From Pratylenchus scribneri (taxonomy: Eukaryota; Nematoda; Chromadorea; Rhabditida; Pratylenchidae), in NCBI GenBank assembly GCA_030063045.1, contig JAQSEB010000012.1:310001-374000 (forward strand): 64,000 bases of DNA, written 5' to 3'. Shown piece after piece: positions 11,434 through 25,755 of this stretch. Position 1 is the first letter of the stretch, and the number at the start of each line of letters is the position of its first letter. The notes below the pieces were generated by a model that searched no databases, was not told the DNA's origin, and saw only the letters and a list, made by a program, of their open reading frames with translations. The position numbers and the translations under genes were made by a program.

Positions 11434-12276
11434 GAATAAATTTATGTAAATTATCATATATTATTTTTGAGAAATTAAAAAAAATAAATTGAGAACAAAA
11501 AAATGAGAAAAAATAAAATTTTTATAAAAAATTTATGTATGAAAAAATGAAAAAATCGCTAAATTATTAACAAAAATATAAATAAAATTTCCCCTTAATT
11601 TATTCGACAACAACCTTTGACATATCGTCGCCTTCTTTCTCCTTAAATTCTGAAAAATATAAAGATAAATTTATAAAAAATTTATTATATATTGTAGTGG
11701 AAAAAAAGTATCCGCAAAATAAGAAAAATAAGATGAGCAAATATTTTACAAAACTCATAAAGAATGAAAAATATAAAAAAATTAAATAAAATTTTTAATA
11801 TATTTCATTATTTAATTTAATTTGATGGATTTAATTGATGGAAACCTGTTAATTGAAATAGTTTATTACAAATATATTCTCTAAAATTTTAAAAAATTTT
11901 TAAATTACATCTATTTAAAATATTTCCCAATTAAATAATTTTAATATTAATATGATTAAAAATTAAATATAAAATATATTATTTCATTTTTCTCTATAAT
12001 TTTACTGAAGAGCTCTTCTATACAAATATTTTTATTTTTCTATAGTCTATAGATTAAAAGACCTAAACAATAAAATTTGAAAAAAAATTTTTACATAAAT
12101 TTGCAAAAAATTCCTTCAAAAAAAAGGCAAAAAAATTGAGAAAAATCAAAAAAAAATAATAAAAATTACAAATAAAACTTGAAAAATTGTTGTGATAAAA
12201 TCAGGGTAAAAATCGGATGATATATTATTCAAAATACAACTGAAAATATTATTTTAAAAAATTTCAAACATTTTAG

Positions 12277-12372
12277 GAGATAAGTAATATGCGTCCTATT
12301 TCCATAAAACGCGAACTTGCATCATTAAGAGAACTTAAATTGACGCCATTGGACATCCTAAGAGAAAATGCG
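12277..12372 (+). other. Exon-like islet with both splice borders
   Basis: 96 nt bounded by TTTTAG and GTAATT, open in phase 0 throughout (32 codons), including RPISIKRELASLRELKL. The islet is GC-enriched only between these borders. Read as an ORF it has an ATG at 12289. No family is recognised and no partner exon was found. Confidence 0.28.
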
Positions 12373-14818
12373 GTAATTATATTTGTTTGATATTATTAAA
12401 TAAAATTGGATAAAATTATGGCCAAAATAATCCACCAAATCAAAATAACAAACCAAATTTTTCTTATTGTAAGATATATTTAAATTTTAATTAAAAATAT
12501 TATCCAGCCGAATGTGAATTATACACAAATAAAAATATTCATATTATTATATATACCTATTATAAAAAAAATTCAATGGCATTATTATTTTAAAATATAT
12601 CTTTTAAATTTTAAAAATTCTTTCGAATAGATAAATGACGATGATTAAAATATTTAAATAATATAATGTATAAAATTATAATAATATTAACCTATCATGA
12701 TTAGAGTTTTAATTACTGAAAAAATTGATTGTGAATTGTAAAAGAAGAGAGTGGATTGAGTGAGCAAAAATTTGAGTGACAGTGGCTTATAAAATGACAA
12801 AAATTTGGTTATAATAATTGCAGGCTATGCATTTGGTGTTTTGACCGTGATTCGGTTTGTATACATTCTACAAAAATAAATAGTTGTAATTAATAGTATA
12901 AAATATAAAAAATTAAATATTATTAGATAATAAAAATTATGACATTATAAAATAATGAAGCTTTACAATCAAAAATACTCTCTTTATATTGCTATATCAA
13001 TGCCTTTAAAAAATTTGAAAATTTCTCTTCTTCTTGCTTTAAATTAAACATTAAAATTAAAGTTTATTTTAAAATAAATCATAATATTTCAATAAATTAA
13101 AATTTTTATTTAAAATTTTCCGCATTCATTATTTACAAAAGAGGTTGTAATATTCCATCATAACAAAATTTTTGGACATGACCTGAATTATAAAGAATTT
13201 AAAAAAATTTCCCAAACAAATTGCTAAATTTTTTTCCAATTAAATATGCCTCGATTAGACCGACCGATAATGCATGTTAAGGGATGATACAATTTGGAGT
13301 CAAAAATGACAGGCAATTAAAATATAAATCTCAATGAAATTTTATTTTAGAAAATTAGGTTACTTTTATTTTAATAAATAAAAAATTTTTAAAAATTCTA
13401 ATATATTAAATAAATGAAATCATATTCTTAAATTAATTTTGTCAAAATTAATCAATTAAATCAAATAGAAAATTTTACAATAGTTGAGTTTGGAATGCGA
13501 TATATATAGTCATCCACAAATTCTGAAATATATAATAAATAATTTTTCACGAAATATAATTATTTTGAAGCTAAAAATCGTAATTAAATTGTATCGTCAT
13601 TTTAATATTATAATTTTAATTATAGTAGTTAAATTAATCTTTGATTAAATTTTTCTAATAAAATATATATGAAAAAATTAATCATATATATGAACAACAA
13701 ATTTTTCCTAATTTCCATTAAAAAAATTATTTATTATTAATATCCCAAATTGAATTGAAATACTTACTAGATAATAAAAGAAAAATTATAAATGTGAAAA
13801 TAATTTTTTAAAAATAAACCAAATGCCAGAAAAAATTGTTGATCCCGGAGCTAATTACTAGGAGAAAGGAAATGATGTTGAGCTAAGAATATATAAATAC
13901 TTATTTTTAATATTTCATGCTATCATGAAAATAAAATTTTATAATAATGTTGAAAGTAGAATTTAATTTTTTATATAATTCAGGATAAAAACTCCAATGT
14001 TTTCCATGAAAAATTTAAAAATATTATCGAAATTGACAAAAAAATATTTTAATTTACAATAATACTAAATTAATAGTATTTTATAAAATAAAAATGTAAT
14101 TTTATTAATGCAGAAAATAATCAAATTAATAATTTTAAATCGTAAAATAATTAAATAATATAAAGCTATCCAATAATTTTTATTCAATTACAAAACATAA
14201 ATTAAATTCTCATATCATTTTACTTCCCGTAATCCGATTAAATAAAATCAAATTCATATAAATTAATAACTAATTTACTCATATTTTGCATCCCTTTTCT
14301 TTCTAATTTTATCCTTAAAAATTTGGTAGAATTTTTCAATGGCTTCATATTGGTAGATATACAATTAATAATTATTTTTAAAATACAATTACAAATTTCT
14401 TTTTAATTATATTTTATGATTTAAAGATTGTGCTTGAATTATTTAGTGAACAAAAATAAAGTATATAAGTTCAAGCAAATTTCTGGTTATAAAATTTGTT
14501 GAATAATCTTTCCACCAAAAATTTGTTTAAGGTTATAAGAATAGAATCGTCAAATTTTTCCCATAAATTCTACTTTGATTAAAAAACCAACAAATTTAAT
14601 TGCGATCTAAAAAATAAAAAATGTGTTCTTTCAAAATGGATATATTTGTTTTTAGAATTCGAAATTATCCTCCATTATTATTACATAAACTCTACTTTAA
14701 TGTTCATTGATCATTAATTAAAAAAAAATTAAAATTATCATTTTTATAATCTAAATGAAGATAAAAATTATAAATTTATATAAAAAGGTAAATGTTTAAG
14801 AAATATGAATATTACAGA

Positions 14819-14965
14819 ATATTATCTCAATGTATAAGTGAAAAGATTACAAATATAAATTAATTTATGCAGATTTAATTCAATTATTAAAAAATATTAT
14901 CTCTATTTATATAAGTGAAATGATTACAAATATAAATTAATTTATGCAGAACTCAATCAATTTTA
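14819..14965. repeat. Two tandem copies of a ~75 bp AT-rich unit
   Basis: attatctc.a..tataagtg...gattacaaatataaatt occurs at 14821 and again at 14896, followed both times by aatttatgcaga. The copies differ at several bases. Confidence 0.8.
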
Positions 14966-15507
14966 AAATTTTTTATGGAAACTTTAAATTAATTAAAATT
15001 TCTCTATAAAATAATTTATATTAAATATAATTTCATATAAATGATTACAATATAATTATATATGAAAAAATAAAAAATTATTAAACTATTATTTGCATAA
15101 AATTTAAAATATAAAAAAATTATAAATATAAAATTATATGATAAAATTTATTAGACGAAAAATATTTATATTTATATCTATATAATAATAATTAATATTT
15201 TTGTTAACCGCCAATTTCCGTTTGTGAAATTCGCGGAAAATTCCGCTCTGACTTAATTATTGTTAGTGATGAATAAATAAAAAATTTAAAATTGTTTTAC
15301 TGAGATTAATAAAAGATTCAAATTTAATCATATAATATTGAAGTGAGAAAAATGATTAGATGTATTTATATAAATTATATTAAAAATTTATTTTCGTACT
15401 CAAAATTCTCAAACCCCCTTCTAAATTTTTTCAAGAATTTATTAAATTTAGAAATGTTTAAAGATACTAAAAAGTGCATAAAATTAATAAAAAATTAAAA
15501 TTTCTGA

Positions 15508-15690
15508 AAAAAAAATTCCGATCACGTAGAAACCATTGACAAAGTCCATCTAATAATAGTAGTCAAAGTGGCTAAGCGCAAGCATGATGAGATAAACTCA
15601 TCAGAATTAAAATATTTAAAAAAACGATTTACTTTTTCAATTATTGATTTCAATTCACTTATCGAAAATTTAAATAATAAAAAAATTTAA
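15508..15690 (+). other. Open frame of 60 codons, no ATG, not recognised
   Basis: The frame opens after TGA and ends in TAA. It contains VETIDKVHLIIVVKVAKRKH and continues into Lys- and Phe-rich sequence. The GC-enriched part (about 15525-15600) is open only in this frame. Possibly an exon; its length alone is not significant. Confidence 0.2.
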
Positions 15691-17223
15691 TGATCATACT
15701 TAACAGAAACCAGTTTTAATTTAATTTGTATTAAACAATAAAAAATGCTAAATTTGAATTACATATTAATGTTTTTTGAATAATAAAAAATAATAAAATA
15801 GCCATTATCATGGTTTTTTCGCTGTTGAATTTTATTTAAAAATTTATAAATTTATTTTAAAAATCAATATTGTCAATTTGATTAAAAATATTTTTTATGA
15901 AAATTTATTAAAAATGATTAAATCCAAAGAAGATGAAAATTGAGGCTTCTGAAATAATTTTAAGAATGATTAAAGGAAATTTATGGATAATTATAATTTA
16001 TAAAAATTAAATTATCATTCTTTTTGTATTTTATAAAAAAGGAGGAAAATTTTATTGAATATACTATTACAATTTAAAATACTGGAATTCCTAAGAGGAA
16101 AGAAACCAAAAAAAATCATTTGCAAAATGATAATCACCAGCAATTACCATGTACCCAAATTGTGGAATCTTTGCATGCTATAACGCAAAAAAAATAATTG
16201 ATGAGGGATGTAAGGTTATTTATTTATATAAAAAAATTTAAAATAAATAAAAATAAATAAAGTAATAAAAAATTCAAATTAATAAAATTTTCTAAAAGTA
16301 ACAATTATGAATTTTCTATATATAAATTATTTTAAAAACATAGAATACTCCGATTGAATGGAAAAATAGATCGTAAATTACGGATGAAAAATGAATCAAA
16401 TTGTTATAAAAATTAATTGAATAAAATTTTTAAAGGATTTCAAAAATTAGCTATTGAAAATATTATCTGAATGTATTAGATAAAAGTTTTTTAATTCTAT
16501 TCAAATTTATATCAAAATATATTATATAACCTAAATCCAAATAAATAGATATAAATTTTAATATTCTATGAAAAACAATTCTTCATAAATTCTTATCATT
16601 TAATAATAAGAAATAAATAATTTAAAAAAATTATTAAATATTATTATTTCAAAGAATTTAATATAAAATATATTTATCCATTTAAAAAGGAAAAATATTT
16701 AATATAATAATTTAAAAAATTAATAAAAGAAAAAATTTTTATGAAAATTAATTTTAATTATATTATAAAATAATATGCATGTAACGGAAAATTATTGGAT
16801 AGCAGTATATCGCCAAAAGAACAAAATTTATATGATTAAATGAAGAGAGGCAATTATGAAGGAATATCAAATTTAAAAAAAAAAATTTAATGCCCTTAAT
16901 TTATAATACTTAAGAAACATGATATTCAATAAAATAATTTAATATATTTTTAATTATAAAAATTTATTCGGAACAAATATAATTTTAATATGAATAATTT
17001 AAATAATTTTTATCAATAAAAACTAGAGAAACAATATAGATAGTATGTTTTGATAAAATTTTTTATAAATAAAATAATAAAATTAAAATAAAATTAATTT
17101 TAAATTACATATAAATAAATGAATAAAGAATATTTTATAGAATAATATAAAAGATATAAATTATTTTAATCATTAAATTTCCGAAAATAAATGATAAAAA
17201 TTAACAAAATAGAATAGGGGAAA

Positions 17224-17337
17224 ATGACTAGAATCCATCAAAAAAATATTTGCAAGCGATTTGATGAAAGTCAAAATTAGAAAGCAGAGATTTTTGAAGA
17301 AGATATACTAATTCATATCTTAAAGCTAATAATTTAG
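17224..17337 (+). pseudogene. Frame broken by an internal TAG
   Basis: The ATG frame reads MTRIHQKNICKRFDESQN, then TAG at 17278-17280, then continues in the same frame KAEIFEEDILIHILKLII to a second TAG at 17335. The peptide character does not change across the first stop, which suggests a nonsense-disrupted relic. The family is unknown. Confidence 0.2.
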
Positions 17338-18389
17338 CAAATGCATGGGATAATTTTTATAACAAAAAAAATAATTTATAAACATAAAATAAATTCATTC
17401 AAATATATAGAAAATGAAGTAAAATGATATAAAATAAAATTTTTTTTAAATAAAATTAAAATTTTTCTAAAAATATGAATGTAAAAATTTTAAATCCAAA
17501 ATATTTAATGTAAAAATATTCTAAAAAACAAAATTAATAAATAGCTTGAGATTAATAATAAGAAGAAAGATAAAATAAAAACAATATTCTATTCATGAAA
17601 ATATTGTAAATTTGATGGAGGAATCGATACAAATTGCTCAAGATTTTGCAAGAAATTTTTTGAAGAAAGAAGATTACCAATTAAAATTTTAGTTCATTAC
17701 GAAAGAGAATTAAATATATTCTTTCATGGTTACAACATATTAAATTTTTGACTTTTAAGCAATTAAAAAATACAGATTCTTATATTTAATTCATAATAAA
17801 AGTAAATATGGCAATGGATATGGAATTAAATAATATTTATTTATTAAAAAAGCAAATATTTCATCAAATCCTTGGATGATAAAAAATTTTAAAATAATAA
17901 TAATTTAAGCTCTTTCTAAAAATTTAATCAATAAAAAAATTTCAATAAAAATATTTTATTTTTATATCTTTGAAATTTACGAATTGGAAAATCTAATTAT
18001 AAGTGAAAATTCTTAAGGACTATTAAAATAAAATTAAAAAAATAAAATGAAATCAATATCAAATAAAATTTTTTGATATTTAAAATAAATAATTTCTATA
18101 AAAATTTAATGAATAATTAAATTTGTTAATTTCTATAGATGAATGTGTGAGTAAATAAATCTTTATTTTTTTATAAAAATATTCTTTGAAATAAATATTT
18201 TTATATTAATTATAAGAAAATAAAAAATATTCTATCTCATGATTAAAAACAATTTAAATATGTTTGAAAAATTGAGAAAAATATTAATTAAAAATATTAA
18301 AAATTAATTCGATCTTTTTAATAAATAAAAAATAAAATATATTTTTGGAAATTCTATTGTTAATTTATTTATTATATAAATTTAATTAT

Positions 18390-18473
18390 CTTCCACAACA
18401 AGAAAAAAATTCAGTAGATTGTGATATATTCGTCAAATATTCTGGGCAATATTTTTTAAAGTTATATAATTGA
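18390..18473 (+). pseudogene. Ulp1 (C48) protease-like active-site fragment
   Basis: This 27-codon stretch ending in TGA reads LPQQEKNSVDCDIFVKYSGQ. SUMO/NEDD8-type C48 proteases carry P-x-Q-x-N-x-x-D-C-G-(V/I/M)-F around the catalytic Cys. All key residues are here except the Gly (Asp instead), with one extra residue between Gln and Asn, inside an A-run where slippage is easy. The His and Asp parts of the triad are not found upstream. Ulp1 domains occur in host proteases and in some DNA transposons. I read it as a decayed fragment or lone exon. Confidence 0.4.
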
Positions 18474-19439
18474 AATTTTTAATCCTCAAGAAAAAAAAAA
18501 TCTATTATGTAAATTTAAAAATATTATTAAATATGTTTAATTTTTAATATTTTTAATTTTTATATTTATATGAAATAAAGTCATAAATATCAATTATTTT
18601 ACATAGTAGTCAAATATAAATATTTAGATCCTTTTCTGTAAAATTTTAAAAAAATCGCCAAAAATTTTACAAGAAAATTTAAAATTTAATATATAATTAA
18701 AAAGCTTATTAATTTTAAAATAAATAGATACTTCAATAGTTGATAATATTATACTCTAATAAACAAAAAATAATTTCTTTAAATTTTTAAATTAAAAAAT
18801 TAATATCATGCATCTATATTTTCTGAAAAAGAAATTTAGAAAAATTAAATTTTTTCTAAATTAACAAAAAAAAGTTTAAATAAATAAACTTTTAATAAGA
18901 GTATAAAATAATAAAATTAATTAAATAATTTAATTTGAAAAATAAATAAATTTTCAATAAATTAAATGAAAAATATTTAAAAAATTGTATTAATTTCTAA
19001 ATAATATAATGCCAAATTTTTCATTTAGAAAAAAGATAAAATGGCTAATTTAATTAGAAACATCTCTATTTAAAGAAAAATTTTTCGCCACTTAAAATCT
19101 AATAATTTCTAAAAAATTTTGAAAAAAATTTAGAACGAAACTTTTTATGAATTAACATTCGGAAAAAATAATTTTTTATAATAAAAATAAATTAAATGAA
19201 GAATTATTTCAGACAACAAAGTATTCAAAAAATATAGAAATTGTGCAAGGAGGTACCAATCTATGTGAATCAATTCAAATTCGGTTAATATAAAAATAAA
19301 AAATAACGATAAAATATTTACACTAAGTATTACTATAGAAAAATAAAAATTAAATTAATTTGTAACATTTTATTCAAATGGGTGGAAGAATAAAAAAGAC
19401 AGATTAAATAGATGAACAAGTTCTTACCGAATTAATTAA

Positions 19440-19520
19440 TTTCACGTAGTCGCAATGGACAAGACCGCCCACCGTGATCTTCTAACTCGTTGCTTTTTAA
19501 AAAATGTAAAAAAACATTAA
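19440..19520 (+). pseudogene. Kinase catalytic-loop-like fragment
   Basis: The frame contains TAHRDLLTRCFLKN. Tyrosine-type kinases carry HRDL-x-x-R-N-x-L; here all is kept but the Asn, which is Cys. A competing frame in the same GC islet also looks peptide-like but contains stops. No other kinase subdomain is adjacent. Tentative relic. Confidence 0.25.
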
Positions 19521-19604
19521 ATTTAAATGAATATAAATATACTGGCATTATTTTTTTAAGTGAAATCATTATAAAATAATTTATCAGAAAATAAAAAGAA
19601 TTAA

Positions 19605-19937
19605 TAAACTACACACTTTATTGAATATAGTAAAATTGTAATCCTGGTAAATAATCGAAATAGAAAACTAATTGAAATATATGAATTGTCTTATGTAAAA
19701 TTCATAAAAAATTGGAAAAAATTATTTGCTCAATATAATATTCATGCAATTAAATTTAAAGATTTATCAAATTTCTTAAGTAACAAATATAATAAATTTA
19801 AATATATAAATTTCAGAAATAAATTTATCGTTTTTTTAAAAAAAAATAATATGATTATTCTACCAATGAAATTGTATGATATTCCTGTTAATTATCTACA
19901 AAAATTTGCTAACACTAAAAATATTAAACATGTTTAA
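19605..19937 (+). CDS. Hypothetical open frame, ~111 codons
   Basis: Stop-to-stop the frame spans about 19605-19937 with no early ATG; a start cannot be chosen, and it may be an exon. The product is rich in Lys, Asn, Ile, Phe and Tyr (for example NWKKLFAQYNIHAIKF). At this base composition, a 111-codon open frame is expected well under once per window, so it stands slightly above background. No domain is recognised. Confidence 0.25.
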
Positions 19938-22714
19938 GAATAAATTTTTAAAAAAATATTTTGGGAATTGGCAAAAATTTATTAATAATAATATTAAATA
20001 AAAATTTACTTTATTTATTTACAAATATGTTTGTTGAGTTTAAGAAAAAATATATCGCCCCTGGATATTAAATTATAAAAATAATATTAAAAAACATATT
20101 CATTTCATTATTAAACTAAAATTATTATAAAATGAAAAATTCATATGAAAATGAAAAAATATAAAAATGAAAGAGCTACATTCATTTTAATTTGTAATTT
20201 ATAAGTTTCAATTAATATTCTTCCGAAATTTACGTTAAATTTAAAATAATTAACTAAAATTAAAAATTATTTTTTTAATAATAAATATAATCTTAAATAA
20301 AAAAATAAAATATTCTGAATTAAAAAATAATAATTTAAATGATAAATTGAATCAAATGCAATACATAAATAATTATAATTATAGAATCACTACTAAATTC
20401 TATTCCATATAATGACATGAAGCTTTTATTTTAATAATTGTATCAATTTGCTTTGAAGAAAATAAAAAAGGATAAATCCATGATCTTTATAACAGAAATT
20501 TGTAAAATATTTTTCTTTTAAAAAGGAAATAAAATACGAAAATATTAAAAAAGTCATTTTTCTATACCAAAAAATAAGAAATAATCGAATGAGCCTAGAA
20601 ATCAAGCAAATATTTGAAGAAATACTCAAATATAAATAAATTAGCCCTAAATATTAAATATTGAAAAAAAAATTGTGAAAATTATGAAAAATTAAAAATG
20701 TTTCGATCTCCCGTCTCGTCTCCGCTCTCGGGCTTTATATTTTTTGATAATTGAGTTTTGATGTTTGAGGATTTATATAAGAGCAAATTAAATTTTCTTG
20801 ATTAAATTTATTTTTAAGGGATTATTTATAAACTAATTCCTTTTGTCAAAATCAAAATAATAATATTAAATTAAATCGAAAATAAATAAGAATAAATTAT
20901 TAAAAAATTTCAAAAAATATATTAAATTAATTTTGGAAAAGTACAAATTAAACTTAAATAAAAGATTACAAAATTTTCTGGTGCTATTAGAAATTCTACC
21001 CATCTCAATTGACACTCACATCTGCAACCCACAGAATAACAAATCCAAGAATCTAAACTTGTTATAAATTGATATAATGGTAAAATTTTAGAATTTTTAA
21101 ACCTATAATTTCCATTATTATTGGTAAAAAAAGTTAATTGACAAGAAAATCCTCAATTATAATCTCTTAAAAATCGAAAGTAAAAAAATAAATAATAATA
21201 TTTGCAAATAAAATAAACTTTTACTAAAATAAAATTAAAAATTCACTAGATTAATATAAAGGAAAAATATTTATCTTATTAAAAAAATTAATTGTAAAAT
21301 TGAGTAAATTCTGAAAACAAATGAAAAAGACGTTAAAATAGAATTTTAATAAAAAATACATATAAATCATTTTAATAAAATTTGCTCCACATGGCCCTTT
21401 AGAGAAAAAGATTGTAATGCATGTGTGTTCAGTGGAGGTGCGTGATATAAATAAAATTTGTTAAAATTTATTAAAATAATTGACGAAAAATAAAATTTTA
21501 TTGTTAAAAATGGATAAATTGAATAGAATTTTAAATTTATTAATATCTATAAAAATTATTTATTATGTATTAATTTGAATTCCTGAAAGCAAATGAATGT
21601 ATTGAATGCAGGTAGGTAAAATGAATTTTTGATTATTATTATAAATATAAATTTGAACATGTAGTGTGAATTGGAAAGAATGATGATTTTGATTAGAATA
21701 GCTGACCTGGAGTGAAAGATACAAAAGGAATATAATAAAATTTTATCAAAATAGATTAATTATAAATGAATTTTAAAAATTGAATATACATTTTTAATTA
21801 TGAAAATTAGATTTATTTAAAATTATGTCCATACCAATGGACATCGGTATTATAAGTATAAATAAACTGATTTAAATCAAATTCTTTATGCACAATTAAA
21901 TAAGGAAAAAAATTTTCAGAAGAATAAATTCACAAATATTCTATTGAATTATTATAATGAGAAAAGCAAATTGATTAATAAATAAAATTTATTAAATTAA
22001 TTAAAAATTTTAACTAAAAATCTTAATGGAACACGATAATCATTTGGTGTGTAAAGCATTAGTCATTGATCGATGCTAATTAAAATTTCATATGTAATTC
22101 ATAATTACTGTGTGAATTAATTTTATTCTCAAATTGCTTAAATCAATATAGCAAAATTACTTGATATTATATATATAAAAATTTCAAAAGAAAAATTATG
22201 AAGAGAAGAATACAAATACAAATTTCTATGCATTTTTGGCGAATTTCGTGGATAAACAATTTAAAAAATTTCCTTTATATTCAGTAAAAAATTTATATAT
22301 AAAAATTATAATAGACAGAAAATAAAATGAATACACATATATAAGAATGTACAAGATTATATTTTTATTTATGCGAAATATAAAAATATATATAATCATT
22401 TAATCACAAAACAAATCATTAAATAATTTAATAAATTAGATTTAAATAAAAAAATTGCAAACAAAAAATAATGTTCAATTAATGATGTAAATAATTATTA
22501 TTCATAAAAAAGTTTAAAAATAATGAGAAATTATATTTATAAATAATTAATTACCTTATTAACGACTGCAAAAATGAACATAATGTCAGTGTAAATGCTC
22601 ATCAATCAACAAGATGAAAATAACTATAAATTAATTCAAAAATAAAATGGGTAATAGAATTAAATTTATCTAAAATAAGAGAATATTAATAAAAATATTT
22701 TAATATGAAAATAA

Positions 22715-22918
22715 TATACCACCAAAAAAGCACTGATGTTAATGGATTTTTCTTCTTTTACTTTCAAAGGAATGAAAATATAATCAGATGAAATCAAAAA
22801 TTTTATTATCATTAAAAAAGCTTTGAAAATATTGTTATATGTGACCGAAGGCATTGCGTATATGAAGAAGGCTGCTAGACAATTAAAATTGATAAAAAAA
22901 ACTACAATGACTTCATGA
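22715..22918 (+). pseudogene. Frame broken by one TAA
   Basis: Reads KALMLMDFSSFTFKGMKI, then TAA at 22781-22783, then in the same frame SDEIKNF...LLYVTEGIAYMKKAARQLK to TGA at 22916. Peptide character persists across the stop. The family is unknown; a minus-strand 62-codon frame overlaps it. Likely a relic if coding at all. Confidence 0.2.
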
Positions 22919-23958
22919 ATTTTATATTTGATTAATGATTAAAATTTAAATCATAAATATTTTGAAGAAAAAATTTATCTTAAATAATTATATAAAAAAT
23001 TTTGAAAATTTATTGAAGATCAAATATCGCCATAAATTCACCGCAAAAAGAGAATATGGCTATTTACATGGAACAAAAAAATATAAAATTTAAAAACAAT
23101 ATGTCTTAAAATTTGTTTTAAAAATTAGTATTCAAAGATATAACCTCAAATTAAAAATTTTTATTTAAAATTATAATATTCCGTTTAAATTTCATTTTTT
23201 CAAATTATTAATTCAAAATATTATTTAATTAAAATAACATTATTAAAATGGTTAAAAATACTCATAGATAAAAATATTTATAAAAGATGAAAAAAAATTA
23301 TATAAATATTAATATATTTTAAATATAATTGAAAATAATATAATTTTATGAAAATTATTTAAATTATTTAAGAATATGAAAAAGAAAAGTATATGTAGTG
23401 TAGTTTGGGTCCCTCAATGGCGAAATCCGAAACTAAATTTATATTCATATAATGAACAATTACCATAGTAAATAATGATAATAATGTTTCAACCGAATGC
23501 TGTGAGATGCTTACAAAATAAATTCATACTCTAATATATTAAAAATAATTCAAACAAAAAAATTATTTATTAATAAAAAATCATAAATCATATGAACAGA
23601 ATAAATTATTGAATAAAATAATTTAAATATTTAAATGAAATATTTTAAAAATACTTTTAAAAATTTTTTAAAAATATTTAATTAGAATTTATGATTAATG
23701 ATATAATCCAATAATTTAAATTAATTTATTTAGCAGCTCAAGAGATAAATTAAAAAAAATTTTAAAAATATGGAATTATTGTTTCGTAAATTAAATAATG
23801 ATAAATTATATTTCATAAAGCATAAAAATTTATAATACATAAATGAAGACAAAATAATAAATAAAAATGACTAATTAAAATAGCTACTATTTTAAATAAA
23901 AATAAGAAAAATATTAATTTATATTCAAAAATAATTTTCTTATTAATTATAACATTAA

Positions 23959-24069
23959 TATACCCAATGGAAGGATATAAATCACACTGAAGCGAAAATT
24001 GTTAATGTAAATGGCAGCATTACTCGCATATTGAAAGATGGGAAAGAAGAAGAACGTATGAGAAAATAA
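23959..24069 (+). other. Open islet frame of 36 codons
   Basis: After a TAA the frame reads YTQWKDINHTEAKIVNVNGS and then a basic, Glu-rich tail to TAA. GC content is raised just over it. Not recognised; exon or relic. Confidence 0.18.
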
Positions 24070-24761
24070 AAAATGGAAAAAAAAATTAGTTAAATTTTTT
24101 TAAACATTATCAAAAAAAAACCTTTGAAGCAAATACACAAGAATTTGTGAAAAATTTGTGATTTATATTGATAAATATTTTTATAAAATTGTTTTAAAAA
24201 CTGAAATTATGAATTTACGATAGAAAAAAATTAATGAAATAACTATTCTAAAAATTTTAAAATTTTCTTAACTAAAATCTTCAAAAAAATTTTTGTTAGA
24301 GTAAATATAAATAAATTATAAATTTTTAATTGTTAATATTTTTATTATTTAATTTTATTTATTTATTGTAATATAATTATCTCTCTGATATAAAAGAATT
24401 TTCTTAAAGTAATTAATAAATAGATTAAAAAATCATGAAATTCGAATTAAATGAATTTTTAGATCTATATCAGAATTTAGTAAATTTTATTTATAAATTA
24501 TTATATAATAATTTGGAAAATATTTTAAAAAAATAATTTGTATAAGGCTAGAAATAATTCTAACAATTTAATCTTTATGAATAAGAATCTAACTTGAAGT
24601 CTCAATTATCATAAGTAACATCATATAAAAAAATTTAAAATAAAATATTTAATAAAATAATGAAACAATAATTTGAATTTTAATTCCGCAATTAAATTTT
24701 TGGAATTAATGAACTTAAAAATTGACACATTTGAATTTATTATTTTTTTTCATTTAACAAA

Positions 24762-24872
24762 ATGGCTGCTGTAAAAAATCGCCAGCACCAATCCATAATA
24801 CAAAATTTTGGTCAAAATAAAATTTTTCTTACTAATAATAAAGTAAATTTTAAAGAAAAATTCAATTTTTGA
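24762..24872 (+). CDS. Small ORF with good start context, 36 aa
   Basis: ATG in the context aacaaaATGGCTGCTG, which suits eukaryotic initiation. The product starts MAAVKNRQHQSIIQNFGQ and ends with TGA. GC drops after about 20 codons, so it may be a first exon running into an intron. The family is unknown. Confidence 0.2.
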   Translation: MAAVKNRQHQSIIQNFGQNKIFLTNNKVNFKEKFNF

Positions 24873-25755
24873 ATATATGAAAAAATGAAAAATAAATTTA
24901 AATATAAATTATATATAAAAAATATCGAAAAAATATCAATAATAAATCGCGTTTATTCTAAATTTTAAATAATTTAATTTTTCTAGATGTCAATTTATAT
25001 TTATAAACTCAATATTTTAGGGAATAAATTTTATATTTATGAATATCTTTATTAGCTTTTTTGCGAAATATAGGGTAAAATTCGTGAAATTACAAAAACG
25101 TTTCTCGTCGAAAAAATTAAAGAGGTTTAAAGAGGTTTTTTATTTTAATGTTTGATAGATCAAATTTATTAAATTTTATTTAAAATTTATATTTTGATAA
25201 AATATTTTGAAATTATTAAAAATTAACTTAAATAATTATTGAATATTGACTACATAAGGTATAAAATTTTATATTAAAAAAATTAGATTTAAAAAAATTT
25301 AAAAATTCTAATTATAAAATAAGATATGTTTTTCATTTCATGAATGGATAAAATTACATATTTATCCCTTCCACTTCGCTAATGTGAGAATCGTTTAATA
25401 TTTACTCCCACTATTAATATGAGCTTATAAAAATTAATTTTTTTTTATTATTTAAAAATATAATAAATTTTCTATTATAATTTATTTTAAAGATAACGCT
25501 GATTAAGTTGTCAAGAAAAAAAAATGTATCATAAAAGCAAAAAAATTAATAAATTACGCAATAAAACATTAATTTTTTAATATTTTTCAATTAAATAGAG
25601 AAAACACTATAAATTATTTAATAAAAAATAATAAAAATTAAAATTTTTTTCAATTTTAAATTTTTAATTTAGAAAATTCTTATTATTTTAATAATTCGAT
25701 TTAATTAAAATTAAAAATATTCAAAAATTATATTCTAGAAAAATATAATATTAAC

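Larger units (their letters stand above)
9444..19604. other. AT-rich gene-poor DNA with islets
   Basis: Long A/T stretches with islets near 10040, 10630, 11280, 11620, 12280, 12820, 13140, 13830, 15530, 16080, 17220, 17610, 18400 and 19450. Those with motifs or splice-like borders are listed separately. At 11600-11649 (minus) a frame after a TTTTTCAG acceptor reads FKEKEGDDMSKVVVE and then stops, like a terminal exon. The remainder shows nothing I can support. Confidence 0.5.

Noticed and set aside
16144..16205. Glutamine-amidotransferase-like start (CGIFACYN)
   Set aside because: Only five residues match, the Cys is not next to the initiator Met, and all three frames are open across this islet.
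17595..17760. Merlin/IS1595-type transposase zinc region
   Set aside because: Three Cys and the phrase FFEERRLPIKIL suggested it, but the spacing is wrong and another frame over the same DNA looks equally protein-like.
22666..22854. 62-codon minus ORF rich in Phe, Ile and Leu
   Set aside because: It is composition-driven hydrophobic sequence opposite a more protein-like plus-strand frame.
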